Source: an uncultured Roseburia sp. (GTDB lineage Bacteria > Bacillota_A > Clostridia > Lachnospirales > Lachnospiraceae). From it: a stretch of DNA of 46,574 nucleotides. Shown piece after piece: positions 33,166 to 41,407 of this stretch. Under the pieces are notes generated by a model. The model saw only the letters and a program-made list of their open reading frames with translations, was not told where the DNA came from and did no database searches. The stretch covers positions 1-46,574 of the forward strand of contig CAAEAE010000002.1 of the NCBI GenBank assembly GCA_900753715.1, in the 5' to 3' direction. The position numbers were made by a program, and so were the translations under genes. Within the stretch, counting starts at the first letter, position 1. Each line of letters begins with the position of its first letter.

Positions 33166-34261
33166 ATAGCACTTCATCTGTTATGGTAGCGCTAAAAGCT
33201 TCTCGTACAAACTTTTTAATTTGGCGAGCATTTGAAAGACGGTAACTATTTGTTTTGAGTAATGACACAATTTTTCTTGAATCAATAATGGCTCGTTCTT
33301 CTTCATCTAGCTTGCTATACTGTCTGTCAATCTCACGATCCAAAAGTTTTTGTACCGCTTCAGGTTGTAAATCTGTAAAATGAATAACCGCATCAAATCT
33401 AGAGTAGATTGGGTCTCCAAGCCGTTCACGAATTTGCTCTTCAGACAAAAAGTTTGATGTGCAAATAATAATTGCATTTTTCATTGTTACAGTGTAATTT
33501 TTGTCTGCAAAAACACCTTCGTCAAATAGCTGATAGAAAGCACTGTAGAAAACCGGGTTTGGCTTATCAAACTCATCCAACAAAATGACATTTGATTCAC
33601 GCTCAAGAAGTTCCTTAGCAAAGCTATTTTGATTGTGTTTTCCACCAAATAGGTACGAGGTAAATTCCTCACTATGCAACATAGAAAACTGCTTGCGGAA
33701 CAACCTCTCATTGAGCTTTTCAGCAATATATTTGGCAGTTTCCGTTTTTCCTATGCCTGTATTTCCGTAGAAAAGCATAACGCATGGTTTATTAAAACGT
33801 CCCTTTGCAACATCATACAGCGTTCCAATAATTTGCCTTTGAGCAACGGGTTGTCCTATAATTGCATCTGGGAACTCTTGTTTGATTTCTCTGAGCATAT
33901 CCATATTCAAAACTTTGTAGTCTTGTCGCTCTATGGAATGTTCCGCAGATGAAAGTTCATTAATATGTTTTGCAATGCTGTCTGGAGGATTTTGCAAATA
34001 CAAATTGTCGATGTCAAAGCGGAAAATAAAACTAACAAAGCTTTCAATAAGACTTTCTGTTAATGCGGGATAATCGTCTGAAAAAGCAACGACATTTTCG
34101 TAATAAGGCAGCTCCTCATCAGCATCGTCACGTCCATCATCAAGTTTTAGTTTCCGGTGTTTCTCGTCATCACGAATTGCCAAATCAACTATTGAGTCAT
34201 AGTTATTAGGAAGTTTCTCGGTAAAGACTGTAAGGCTACCGTAGTAAATATGGATGTTCAT
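33164..34261 (-). CDS. Clp/HSP100-like AAA+ ATPase
   Basis: The 365-residue protein has an N-terminal region of about 130 residues of unknown fold, then one AAA+ module of the ClpA/ClpB D2 type. Walker A is GNTGIGKT (166-173), Walker B NVILLDEFD (224-232), sensor 1 IIICTSN (264-270), an arginine-finger candidate R288 (YSRFD), and a sensor-2-like NAR (344-346). A pore-loop-like SYLFGG (202-207) suggests remodelling of a protein partner. The ATG at 34261 overlaps the DUF6414 stop by ATGA, so translation is coupled, with AGGAG upstream. It is the last gene of the operon. Confidence 0.82.
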   Translation of the reverse strand: MNIHIYYGSLTVFTEKLPNNYDSIVDLAIRDDEKHRKLKLDDGRDDADEELPYYENVVAFSDDYPALTESLIESFVSFIFRFDIDNLYLQNPPDSIAKHINELSSAEHSIERQDYKVLNMDMLREIKQEFPDAIIGQPVAQRQIIGTLYDVAKGRFNKPCVMLFYGNTGIGKTETAKYIAEKLNERLFRKQFSMLHSEEFTSYLFGGKHNQNSFAKELLERESNVILLDEFDKPNPVFYSAFYQLFDEGVFADKNYTVTMKNAIIICTSNFLSEEQIRERLGDPIYSRFDAVIHFTDLQPEAVQKLLDREIDRQYSKLDEEERAIIDSRKIVSLLKTNSYRLSNARQIKKFVREAFSATITDEVL

Positions 34262-35031
34262 ACGCAAACTCCTGCTAGAATGACATCATATACTTTAAGG
34301 GATGTTGTTGCACTTACTGTGGCATCAGAGTTGACAATATCATATCCACTAATTTCTTTTTTCTTTTCACTAAACTCAGATTGCATTTCCAGACTATCTT
34401 CAAATATTGTTCCAACATATATTGCATGATAATCTAATTCCATCTTAACAATATCAGAAATGGAATAATTATTCCTAAATGCGTTGATATTGAAGCGAAG
34501 AACCACTTTTTCTGAAGGCTGTTGAACAATAAGCTCGTAATAGCCACGGCTAGAACTTAGCGCCTGATCCATAAGAGCAAGATTAAAATTTAAGCCTTTT
34601 GCTACTTCTACTTTACCGTCTGTCATTGTTAAAAACGGAGTAAGCATTTTGAAGTAGGTAAATGATCCAGGAAAAGCGTAAGGCTTGCATTTTGTAAAAA
34701 CAGTTATATGAGATTTAGCTTCATTCTCTGTACATCTAATATAATCTGTTAAAACAGTGCTTTCTATTGCCTTGGAGAGAATAGATCGACCTTCTCTTGA
34801 GGCATCAGCACTCCCATCAATGCCCATACCAGCAGTTATTTTGGTCAAGAGATTGATTTTAGCTCCAGCCTGTGCCTCTGCGCCAGCTGCTAATTGCGTA
34901 GTTTTTGTCACTATTTTTTCTTCCTTATCGGTGCTCTTTCCGCCACCAAGGATATAAAGCAAGTCGGTTGCTGATCCTTCATCAAAATAGATAATTTTAA
35001 TGAAGGTCTTTGACTTTTTAGTTTTGGACAT
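34258..35031 (-). CDS. DUF6414-like protein
   Basis: The 257-residue protein begins with a basic KTKKSKTF and the strand IKIIYFDEGSATDLLYILGGG, a pattern I associate with DUF6414 from memory. Residues 45-85 form an Ala/Gly-rich amphipathic stretch (AAGAEAQAGAKINLL then ITAGMGIDGSADAS), followed by a mixed globular domain. No nuclease or hydrolase motif is visible. It could be a sensor, scaffold or membrane-active effector. It starts at ATG 35031 with GGTGGAGG 8 nt upstream. It sits between the methyltransferase and the ATPase genes, so it probably acts with both. Confidence 0.55.
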   Translation of the reverse strand: MSKTKKSKTFIKIIYFDEGSATDLLYILGGGKSTDKEEKIVTKTTQLAAGAEAQAGAKINLLTKITAGMGIDGSADASREGRSILSKAIESTVLTDYIRCTENEAKSHITVFTKCKPYAFPGSFTYFKMLTPFLTMTDGKVEVAKGLNFNLALMDQALSSSRGYYELIVQQPSEKVVLRFNINAFRNNYSISDIVKMELDYHAIYVGTIFEDSLEMQSEFSEKKKEISGYDIVNSDATVSATTSLKVYDVILAGVCV

Positions 35032-35067
35032 TATCGAACCTCCACCTTTAGGTATAATTTATGAAAG

Positions 35068-38000
35068 TTAACGTTCATGTGTTTGATTCGTTGAATCTTC
35101 TTCACAATGTAAACCTCGTAGATATTCTCTTAATTTTATTGTCTCATCGAGAGCACCCACAATATTTTCGATGTGAGTAAAGGAATCAATCGTAAGTGCT
35201 TCACCCTTATGTTCCTTGAACCACTTGTCCAACACTTGATGCCCACCAATTTGATATTTCCATACTTCTTGAGAAATGCCGGTGATACGTTTATTGGCAT
35301 TTAACTGGAGCGCTCCATTTTTATATTTGATGGCTCCGACTTCCATATCATCGGGGGTATTAGGTTCAAGAGCGAGTTCTGCTGGGGCTTTAATTTGCAT
35401 TAGATGCAGCTTTCTCAATCGCTCACCCGCAGAAACATACTCTCGATATAGTTCTTCGCTAACATAAAATTCCCCTTCGTCTCGTTCTTTCTCCGGTGTG
35501 TTGATGATTGGGACACGAGGAAAATCCCTGCAAAGATACTGTTCATACTTCTCACAATATACAGGGTCATGTAAGACACCATACACATAATCAAATATCT
35601 CTATTGGCTCCGGCTTTTCAGACAGATATTGCGTTAATTTATTGAATGTTTCGTCGTTCAAATTGGCAGTCCAGCTTTCGCCAGTCAGTCCAGATTCAGA
35701 GCGGAGATAAAGTGGAGCAATATAGGTAATCTCGCACATAGCTGAGAACAGCCGATGAGCAATAATATTTTGTGATACAAATGGAGAAAAGAAACTTCTG
35801 GAAGTTTTGCAAAAGACCAAACCGATATTCTCTCCAATCGGGCTATTTGGTTCTGCCAGTAAATGTCCCATCGTGTTCTTTTCTCGGGGCCAAAGAACCC
35901 ATCCACAAGAATTCCCAGAATAATATGTCCAACGAGAATCAAACGGACGAAATGAAATCGGAGTTATAGTGCCTCCGGACAATACATCATTTTGGATTTT
36001 CTCAGCTGTTTGTCCACGGCTAAATCTGCCCCATAAATCGAAAATATCTTTTTCTTCTGTGGCATTCTTAACAATGTCCATTCTCCTAATCAATTCAGCT
36101 TTGGTAGGAGCAATGGATACTCCGTCATTACCAGAGACAATCCCTGTCACATTTACTGGGAACAGTTCGGCTACGCTAACACCTTTATCATAGGCTTCCT
36201 TATCATTACTTCCAAATGGAATAAAATACGCCATCTTTTGATCTAGCTTCAACTGAGAGAAAACCAGGTTGCCCTTGGCCAAGGCTTCAAATTTCGCTTC
36301 TCGAGTTCCCCAAATATCCGTGTAGTACACCTTTGCCCAATCGGTTTTTTTAGTTTTCTTGACACCAATAAACAAAGAAACCCCCTGCATAATGTCAAAG
36401 ATGTTTTCATCCTTGCTTCCATCTGGAGCAGTTTCCTTTTTGTTGGCACTACCGTGAAGATTCACAATATAAATTTTATCAAAGGTTCGCAGAAGGCTAC
36501 CACGCATACCTCTAAAGGTCGGATTATCTAGATACCCATTATTAGATACAAAGGCGAGTACACCTTCTTTATTCTTATCAATGATCTGTTCGGAAAAACG
36601 GAAGAATTTTACGTAGTCATCATTCAGCCAGTGTTTCTTTTCACCGAAGTCGGTTACTCCATCTGTTTCAGTCTTGTATGCTGAAATGTCGTATGGGTTT
36701 GTAGATGCTGCCAAATATGGGGGATTACCAATAATCACCTTAATTGGGCGGCGTGTTTTCCATGTATCAGCATTATAGGCTTCCTCTGTTATGGCAGCCG
36801 AAAAATCAAACAAGGTCAATTGTTCTCCACGTTCCAAATCGGACATGGGCGGTGTCAGAGTGTTGGTCAAAAAAATGTTTGTGGGAAGCTGAGTTGTCGG
36901 CAAATGACCAAGTGTTTCATCAATGGTACGACGAATCTTCAAGTGTGCAACAACATAGCTCGTCATCATAATCTCAAACCCAATTAAGCGGGAAAGCAAG
37001 CCGTTCTCTTGCTGAATATAGTTTTCGTAAAATACTGACCGAGCACCAGAAAAATATGTGTTTTTAATGTATTTGATAATTTCCGCACCAAAAGAGCCAG
37101 TACCGCAGGCTGGATCTAGAATGGCTACACGGGGTACGGAAATTGTCATCTCGTCTGACCACTTGTTTTTCGTTATCTTGTATGGCGCACACGGAACTCT
37201 CGTTGTGATCTGTTCGTTATTAGACAACCCACCTTCAATATCAAAATCTTCGACCAAAATTTTATCTACAAAGGAAATCAGGTATTGCACAGCTTGAACT
37301 GGTGTGTAAAAAACGCCAAGAGATTTTCTTAATGCCGGGTCATAAAAAGTCAAAAATTCCTCGTAAAAGTGGATGATCGTATCTTTCTTCTCGTCTCTTT
37401 CCAGCAAATTAGAAATATTACAAATGCGGTACAAAGAGCATAGCTTATCAATAACACCTTCAAGGGTGGGATGTTTTCTTCCACTTCCTGCAATATGTAA
37501 AAAGAACTGCTTGAGAAGTTCAGATTCTTCTTGCAAATATTTGATGGCCTCATACCTATCAAATGAATCCGGCGTTGTGTCATTATACCTGGCAATAAAT
37601 AACCCATAAACGATAGTCTGGGCATACATATCTGCAAACTCACGAGTGTTCATTAAGGGACGAAGGTCAGATTTAATCCTGCGATATAACCCGTATAGCT
37701 CCATGAACATAGGCAGCTTCTTTTGATTATCAGTCAAGAGCGGTTGCCCAGTACCATCATCTTTAAGAATACCAGAAATAATGCTGCGTATTGTACGGGC
37801 GTGCATTGCCATATACTCAGCCAGCTTAGTAGATGATTTTATTTGTGCAGGGTCACGGAGCAAAAAATCTTCTAAAAGGCTAAAAAACAGTTCGATATTG
37901 TCTTCTCTCAGAACTAGCTTTCCATCGACCAATTCCATAATTCGCAGACCGGTGTACATCTCTGTATCACCTGCACGCCAAAACCGCCATTCAATATTGT

Positions 38001-38328
38001 CAGTCAAAATAGCGTTGCCATATCTATCAGCTTCAATCTTGATCTGAGAGAGCGCCCTTTTATCAATGCCACCAACCTTTTTAACTTCAACGCCGGCAAA
38101 AGGTTCGGTTTCTGTAACTTCTTCTTCGGTATGCCAAAGCTTGATATCAATATTTTCTCCAGATTGGCCTTTGCGTTCACCAGACAAATCACGGGCTGCA
38201 CAGCCAATATCCGTAAATAAAGCCATTATTGGGGCATTATAAGATGATTCGACATTTCCGAGGCTATATGCGTCACACACCGCCTTGAAGTATTTCGTGA
38301 TAATTTCTGTTATATTAGTTTTCTCCAT
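35068..38328 (-). CDS. Type ISP/IIG-like single-chain restriction-modification enzyme without helicase
   Basis: The 1086-residue protein combines four parts. An N-terminal PD-(D/E)xK-like nuclease has D61 (NIDIKLWH) and E81-x-K83 (FAGVEVKKVGG). A helical connector spans about 130-335. An N6-adenine methyltransferase has motif I DPACGTGSF (405-413) and motif IV NPPY (535-538) after LGVFYTP. A long C-terminal DNA-recognition region resembles Type_ISP_C. LlaGI/LlaBIII-type ISP enzymes are about 1570 residues and carry an SF2 helicase between nuclease and methyltransferase; here that helicase is absent. It would methylate one strand and possibly cleave. The start at 38328 has CAGGAGG upstream. 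It is the first gene of the operon. Confidence 0.85.
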   Translation of the reverse strand: MEKTNITEIITKYFKAVCDAYSLGNVESSYNAPIMALFTDIGCAARDLSGERKGQSGENIDIKLWHTEEEVTETEPFAGVEVKKVGGIDKRALSQIKIEADRYGNAILTDNIEWRFWRAGDTEMYTGLRIMELVDGKLVLREDNIELFFSLLEDFLLRDPAQIKSSTKLAEYMAMHARTIRSIISGILKDDGTGQPLLTDNQKKLPMFMELYGLYRRIKSDLRPLMNTREFADMYAQTIVYGLFIARYNDTTPDSFDRYEAIKYLQEESELLKQFFLHIAGSGRKHPTLEGVIDKLCSLYRICNISNLLERDEKKDTIIHFYEEFLTFYDPALRKSLGVFYTPVQAVQYLISFVDKILVEDFDIEGGLSNNEQITTRVPCAPYKITKNKWSDEMTISVPRVAILDPACGTGSFGAEIIKYIKNTYFSGARSVFYENYIQQENGLLSRLIGFEIMMTSYVVAHLKIRRTIDETLGHLPTTQLPTNIFLTNTLTPPMSDLERGEQLTLFDFSAAITEEAYNADTWKTRRPIKVIIGNPPYLAASTNPYDISAYKTETDGVTDFGEKKHWLNDDYVKFFRFSEQIIDKNKEGVLAFVSNNGYLDNPTFRGMRGSLLRTFDKIYIVNLHGSANKKETAPDGSKDENIFDIMQGVSLFIGVKKTKKTDWAKVYYTDIWGTREAKFEALAKGNLVFSQLKLDQKMAYFIPFGSNDKEAYDKGVSVAELFPVNVTGIVSGNDGVSIAPTKAELIRRMDIVKNATEEKDIFDLWGRFSRGQTAEKIQNDVLSGGTITPISFRPFDSRWTYYSGNSCGWVLWPREKNTMGHLLAEPNSPIGENIGLVFCKTSRSFFSPFVSQNIIAHRLFSAMCEITYIAPLYLRSESGLTGESWTANLNDETFNKLTQYLSEKPEPIEIFDYVYGVLHDPVYCEKYEQYLCRDFPRVPIINTPEKERDEGEFYVSEELYREYVSAGERLRKLHLMQIKAPAELALEPNTPDDMEVGAIKYKNGALQLNANKRITGISQEVWKYQIGGHQVLDKWFKEHKGEALTIDSFTHIENIVGALDETIKLREYLRGLHCEEDSTNQTHER

Positions 38329-38628
38329 GTTAGCCTCCTGCTTATACTCCATATAAAATCATACGAAAATCGTTCTTTCTTCTGCTTTCGCCATAGCGGA
38401 CACATGGGAATTTGCAAAAACAAGGCAATATCCCATGCGGGAAAATCTGAGAACCACCACCCCATGGTGAAAGTGTTTTTCAGATTTTTCATTTTTGACA
38501 GCGTGGAAACCACCCAGCTTTGAGAGGGTGGATACCATTGCTGCCAAAAATAATAGGGTATCCAAAGGGGAATATCCCCTTGGCTCTGGGTTTCCAATAG
38601 GGGCGAGCAGCATCCCTGTTGGCACACG

Positions 38629-38660
38629 ATTTTCCGTAGGAAAGTCTAGTGTGTTATACC
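38629..38660 (+). other. MOBV-type origin of transfer (oriT) of the IME
   Basis: A hairpin ATTTTCCGTAGGAAAGT (38629-38645, one G-T pair) is followed by TAGTGTG/TTATACC, with the predicted nick between 38653 and 38654. This matches the hairpin-plus-TAGTGTG/TTA layout of the pMV158 oriT and the oriT at 1414-1450. The cognate relaxase is likely the MOBV protein at 43385-44371. Confidence 0.8.
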
Positions 38661-38837
38661 TTTGCTTCCGGCTGACGCTGGAAAGGGGCTGGCTTCGCCA
38701 TCTGCTGTGCGGGCAGATAGCGGGTGACAGTCACTTTTCGGCGGCAGTAGGACAGGCGGATTTTGTACGATTACAGACGAAATCATGATTTGCCTAAAAC
38801 CAAAATCAGTCTGTCCGGAAAAGGAAGCAAAGGTATA
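38655..38837. repeat. 15-bp inverted repeat next to the nick site
   Basis: TATACCTTTGCTTCC (38655-38669) begins two bases after the predicted nick, and its exact complement GGAAGCAAAGGTATA is at 38823-38837. The two arms are 153 nt apart. Confidence 0.7.
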
Positions 38838-38868
38838 TCATCCCTCGTCTCGCCGCAGCGACAACGCA

Positions 38869-39531
38869 CTAATACCACCACGGCAGTTCCAGCCAGAGAT
38901 TGTCCAGCGCCAATGCTTCAGTTGACCTTGCACGGCTCTCACTAAGATGGAAATGCAGAGCTGTTCCTACAAGAGGATGCTCCATATCGTCCTCAAAGCC
39001 AAAACGGTACAGCAGATAAACCCGCTCCCGTTCTGATATGCGCCGCAGCCCTTCATATAGTTCTTTCCGGTTTTCCGCTTCCTCCATAATCTTTTCCGGC
39101 TCTGACGCATAGGGGTCAGCAACCAGGTTGGAACGCTGCATAGAATCTTCGCCGGGAAGCAAATCATCCAAGCAGATTCTCTCCACGGGGATACCATCTT
39201 TGTCAGATTGCATCCGCTGTTCAAAGGTCGCAAAAGCAGCCGAGATTAAATCCATCATGGCGTTACGGATGGCAGGCCCCGCATAGGTCAAAAACTTTAT
39301 TTTTTTGCCGGGATCATACAGGGCGATTGCCCGAAGCAAGGCGATACTCCCCTCCTGAATCAGGTCATCGTGGTCAATACCCAGTTCACTGTTCCCAAGG
39401 CCAACGCTGATGTACAATTCATTTGCAGTTTTTCGGATATACCCCAGATTGTTCTGCACCAGTTGCTCCTGCGCCCGTGTATCCCCTCGCTGTGCCAGAG
39501 TACAAAGCCGCTCATTAGTCATCGTTCTCAT
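38869..39531 (-). CDS. Element-encoded sigma-70 family factor
   Basis: The 220-residue protein has sigma region 2 (LVQNNLGYIRKTANELYISV, then DLIQEGSIALLRAIALYDP with the core-binding motif, and FLTYAGPAIRNAMMDLI) and a diverged region 4 near the end (ERERVYLLYRFGF, LSESRARSTEAL). This resembles region 2-4 factors carried by clostridial mobilizable elements. It would direct transcription of element genes. ATG 39531 or the in-frame ATG 39522 may be the start; the gene overlaps the XRE gene stop by 17 nt, so translation is coupled. Confidence 0.8.
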   Translation of the reverse strand: MRTMTNERLCTLAQRGDTRAQEQLVQNNLGYIRKTANELYISVGLGNSELGIDHDDLIQEGSIALLRAIALYDPGKKIKFLTYAGPAIRNAMMDLISAAFATFEQRMQSDKDGIPVERICLDDLLPGEDSMQRSNLVADPYASEPEKIMEEAENRKELYEGLRRISERERVYLLYRFGFEDDMEHPLVGTALHFHLSESRARSTEALALDNLWLELPWWY

Positions 39532-40360
39532 CGCTTTGCTTAGGCTGCATACTTTCCATCATGTGAAGCAGCGCCTGCTGTAATTCCGCCAGTGATTCAT
39601 CTTCTGCCAGTCCCATCTGGGATATGGGCTGCACGACCATGGCTGCAAGCTGCTCTGGGGAAACTGATGGATGATGAAGATCCTGCCCTTTGGTCAGTTC
39701 TGAGAACATCTGCTCGGTAAGCTCTTTTGTCATGTTCTGGGAAATCCCCTCCCCAGAAGTCATTTCCTTTTTGATCTCTCGAAGAACGGCCATGAATTGA
39801 TTCTGAATATTGCTCAGATCGGCTTGAAAAACCGGAACCTTGTTAAGAGAGACTGCCTGTGCCGCTTGTTGCGATGCTTTCCGAACGTCTGGCTGTTCTT
39901 TGCCAGTCATTAACAACATGGAACTTAACGATTGCAGGATTTGGTTCTGTGCGGCAAATCCGGAAGCCATCGTTTCATCAAAATACAGGGCAATCATACT
40001 GGTCAGCTGGGCAAAACGGCGGTTTTCCAGCAGGCGGCTCACCACTTCCGGATTCACTCGCCCCGTATAGAGATTGCGTGCTGCTTCGGCAGAAAGGCCA
40101 AGCTCAGAGATGTTATAATTTTTCTTATCCGGCACATTGGTCAGACAAAGCAGAAAATCCGAGGATACATTAAAAATTCGGGCAATACTGATGATCTGCT
40201 CAATAGTCAGTTTGTTCTTTGTTCCATTTAGGAAACGGCTGATGGAACTTTCCGCAACGCCAATTTTGGAAGCAAGCTCTGCCTGCGTAATTTTATACTC
40301 CTTCATCAAATCTTGTAATCTCTGCTGTGGAGTATCACCAGGGAGATATTCCTGTTCCAT
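39515..40360 (-). CDS. XRE-family transcriptional regulator
   Basis: The 281-residue protein starts MEQEYLPGDTPQQRLQDLMK and has an XRE helix-turn-helix (ITQAELASKIGVAESSISRF, then NKLTIEQIISIARIFNVSSD) in the first 80 residues. A helical C-terminal part and a Gln/Met-rich end follow. It probably controls the element's operons, on the pattern of phage-like repressors. The ATG at 40360 has GAGGTGAT 7 nt upstream and is preferred to a longer frame. It lies 7 nt after the excisionase-like gene. Confidence 0.85.
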   Translation of the reverse strand: MEQEYLPGDTPQQRLQDLMKEYKITQAELASKIGVAESSISRFLNGTKNKLTIEQIISIARIFNVSSDFLLCLTNVPDKKNYNISELGLSAEAARNLYTGRVNPEVVSRLLENRRFAQLTSMIALYFDETMASGFAAQNQILQSLSSMLLMTGKEQPDVRKASQQAAQAVSLNKVPVFQADLSNIQNQFMAVLREIKKEMTSGEGISQNMTKELTEQMFSELTKGQDLHHPSVSPEQLAAMVVQPISQMGLAEDESLAELQQALLHMMESMQPKQSDENDD

Positions 40361-40367
40361 AGGAAGA

Positions 40368-40559
40368 TCACCTCGTTTCTTTTCTGTATTTCCCGCTTTT
40401 AATGCGGGCATCGGTTGGCTTTTCTGCATCCTCCGGAATGATCCAGCGGCTTCCTGCTCTTTGTGCGCCGGGAATCCGGTCTTGGTTGCAGAGGATGCCG
40501 ACCCGCCGGGGAGAAATCCCCCATTTCTCTGCAATTTCAAACGTAGAAAGATATTTCAT
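40368..40559 (-). CDS. Excisionase-like helix-turn-helix protein
   Basis: The 63-residue protein has the winged-HTH pattern of excisionase and MerR-type small proteins: YLSTFEIAEKWGISPRRVGI, then a short wing with GAQRAGSRWIIP and a basic end. Such proteins bend DNA at attachment sites and set the direction of serine or tyrosine recombination, or act as regulators. It begins the minus-strand regulatory operon, driven by the promoter at 40593-40621. The ribosome site is GAGGGCTGG. Its partner would be the serine recombinase at 44852. Confidence 0.75.
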   Translation of the reverse strand: MKYLSTFEIAEKWGISPRRVGILCNQDRIPGAQRAGSRWIIPEDAEKPTDARIKSGKYRKETR

Positions 40560-40592
40560 AACCAGCCCTCATTGTTTACAATTCTACTTTTT

Positions 40593-40621
40593 ATTATATT
40601 CCATAACAGGAATAATCTCAA
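40593..40621 (-). promoter_or_regulatory. Predicted promoter of the excisionase-XRE-sigma operon
   Basis: On the minus strand TTGAGA (40621-40616), 17-nt spacer and TATAAT (40598-40593), 34 nt before the first gene. Confidence 0.75.
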
Positions 40622-40640
40622 TCCATATTTTAAGAATTCA

Positions 40641-40692
40641 GCCGCCTTCCATCTTGCAATTCTGCAAGTTTTGGAGGCGGTATTTTATTTTC
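40641..40692 (+). terminator. Hairpin with T-rich tail in the primase leader
   Basis: GCCGCCTTCCA (40641-40651) pairs with TTGGAGGCGG (40671-40680), with an inner CTTGCA/TGCAAG stem, and TATTTTATTTT follows. It is upstream of the primase genes and no plus-strand gene precedes it, so it may be an attenuator or block antisense readthrough. Confidence 0.5.
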
Positions 40693-40786
40693 TTGCAAGA
40701 CTGACGGATTTTTTGAGCCATGCCCTTTTTCTCCGTACATTGAGGTGACAGGAGAAACCTGTACAAAGATGAAGGAGGAACATGAG

Positions 40787-41407
40787 ATGGATATTTTTAC
40801 GACTGTAAAGGCAGCAGTTACCGTGAGGCAAGCCGCTGAACACTATGGGCTGCAAGTCAGTCGAAACGGCATGACTTTCTGTCCCTTTCACGATGACCGG
40901 CACCCCAGCATGAAGCTGAACGAACGGTATTTTTATTGCTTCAGCTGCGGAGCAACCGGTGATGTGATCGACCTTGTGGCGAGGTTATTTGACCTTAGCA
41001 GTTACAAGGCAGCGCAGAAGCTGGCTTATGACTTCGGGATTGACCCGGACAAACCACCGGCAGCAATCGCTCTGCCCAAACCGGAACGTCCTCTGCTGAA
41101 AGCATACCGGCAGGAAGAAGTGCGCTGTCTGCGGGTATTGTGCGATTATCTGCATCTTCTGGAAAGCTGGAAGGTGCGGTACGCACCCAAGACACCGGAA
41201 GATGTTCTGGATGACCGGTTTGTGGAAGCCTGCCAGATGCTGGACTATGTGGAGTATCTGGCGGATTTGCTCATTGCCGCCGAGCTGGAACAGCGGGTAA
41301 AAATCGTAGAAATGCTGAACAAGGATGGCCTGATTGCCGGTTTGGAGGAACGGCTGGGCAGGCTGAAAAAGGAGGACGATGCCCATGAAAAACAAAGCGC
41401 AGCTTGA
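40787..41407 (+). CDS. CHC2 zinc-finger primase-type protein
   Basis: The 206-residue protein carries the DnaG N-terminal zinc finger C32-x2-H35-x15-C51-x2-C54 (FCPFHDDRHPSMK, YCFSCGATGD). It then has only a helical domain without the TOPRIM catalytic core. It probably loads or primes element DNA together with the following P4-type protein. The ATG at 40787 has AAGGAGGAA 6 nt upstream. Its stop overlaps the primase start by 23 nt, so the pair is translated together. Confidence 0.85.
   Translation: MDIFTTVKAAVTVRQAAEHYGLQVSRNGMTFCPFHDDRHPSMKLNERYFYCFSCGATGDVIDLVARLFDLSSYKAAQKLAYDFGIDPDKPPAAIALPKPERPLLKAYRQEEVRCLRVLCDYLHLLESWKVRYAPKTPEDVLDDRFVEACQMLDYVEYLADLLIAAELEQRVKIVEMLNKDGLIAGLEERLGRLKKEDDAHEKQSAA

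Larger units (their letters stand above)
38329..38868. other. Non-coding oriT region
   Basis: No convincing gene lies in these 540 nt. From left to right it holds the ribosome site and probable promoter of the restriction-like operon on minus, palindromes near 38560 (AAAGGGGAATATCCCCTT), the oriT at 38629-38660 and an inverted repeat reaching to 38837. Confidence 0.6.

Noticed and set aside
33164..38328. BREX or DISARM assignment for the cargo operon
   Set aside because: No PglZ, BrxL, Lon-like or SNF2 helicase genes are present, and the methyltransferase has a nuclease-like N-terminus of its own.
38310..38788. Open frames on both strands around the right oriT
   Set aside because: They lack ribosome sites and cross the oriT hairpin and inverted repeat.
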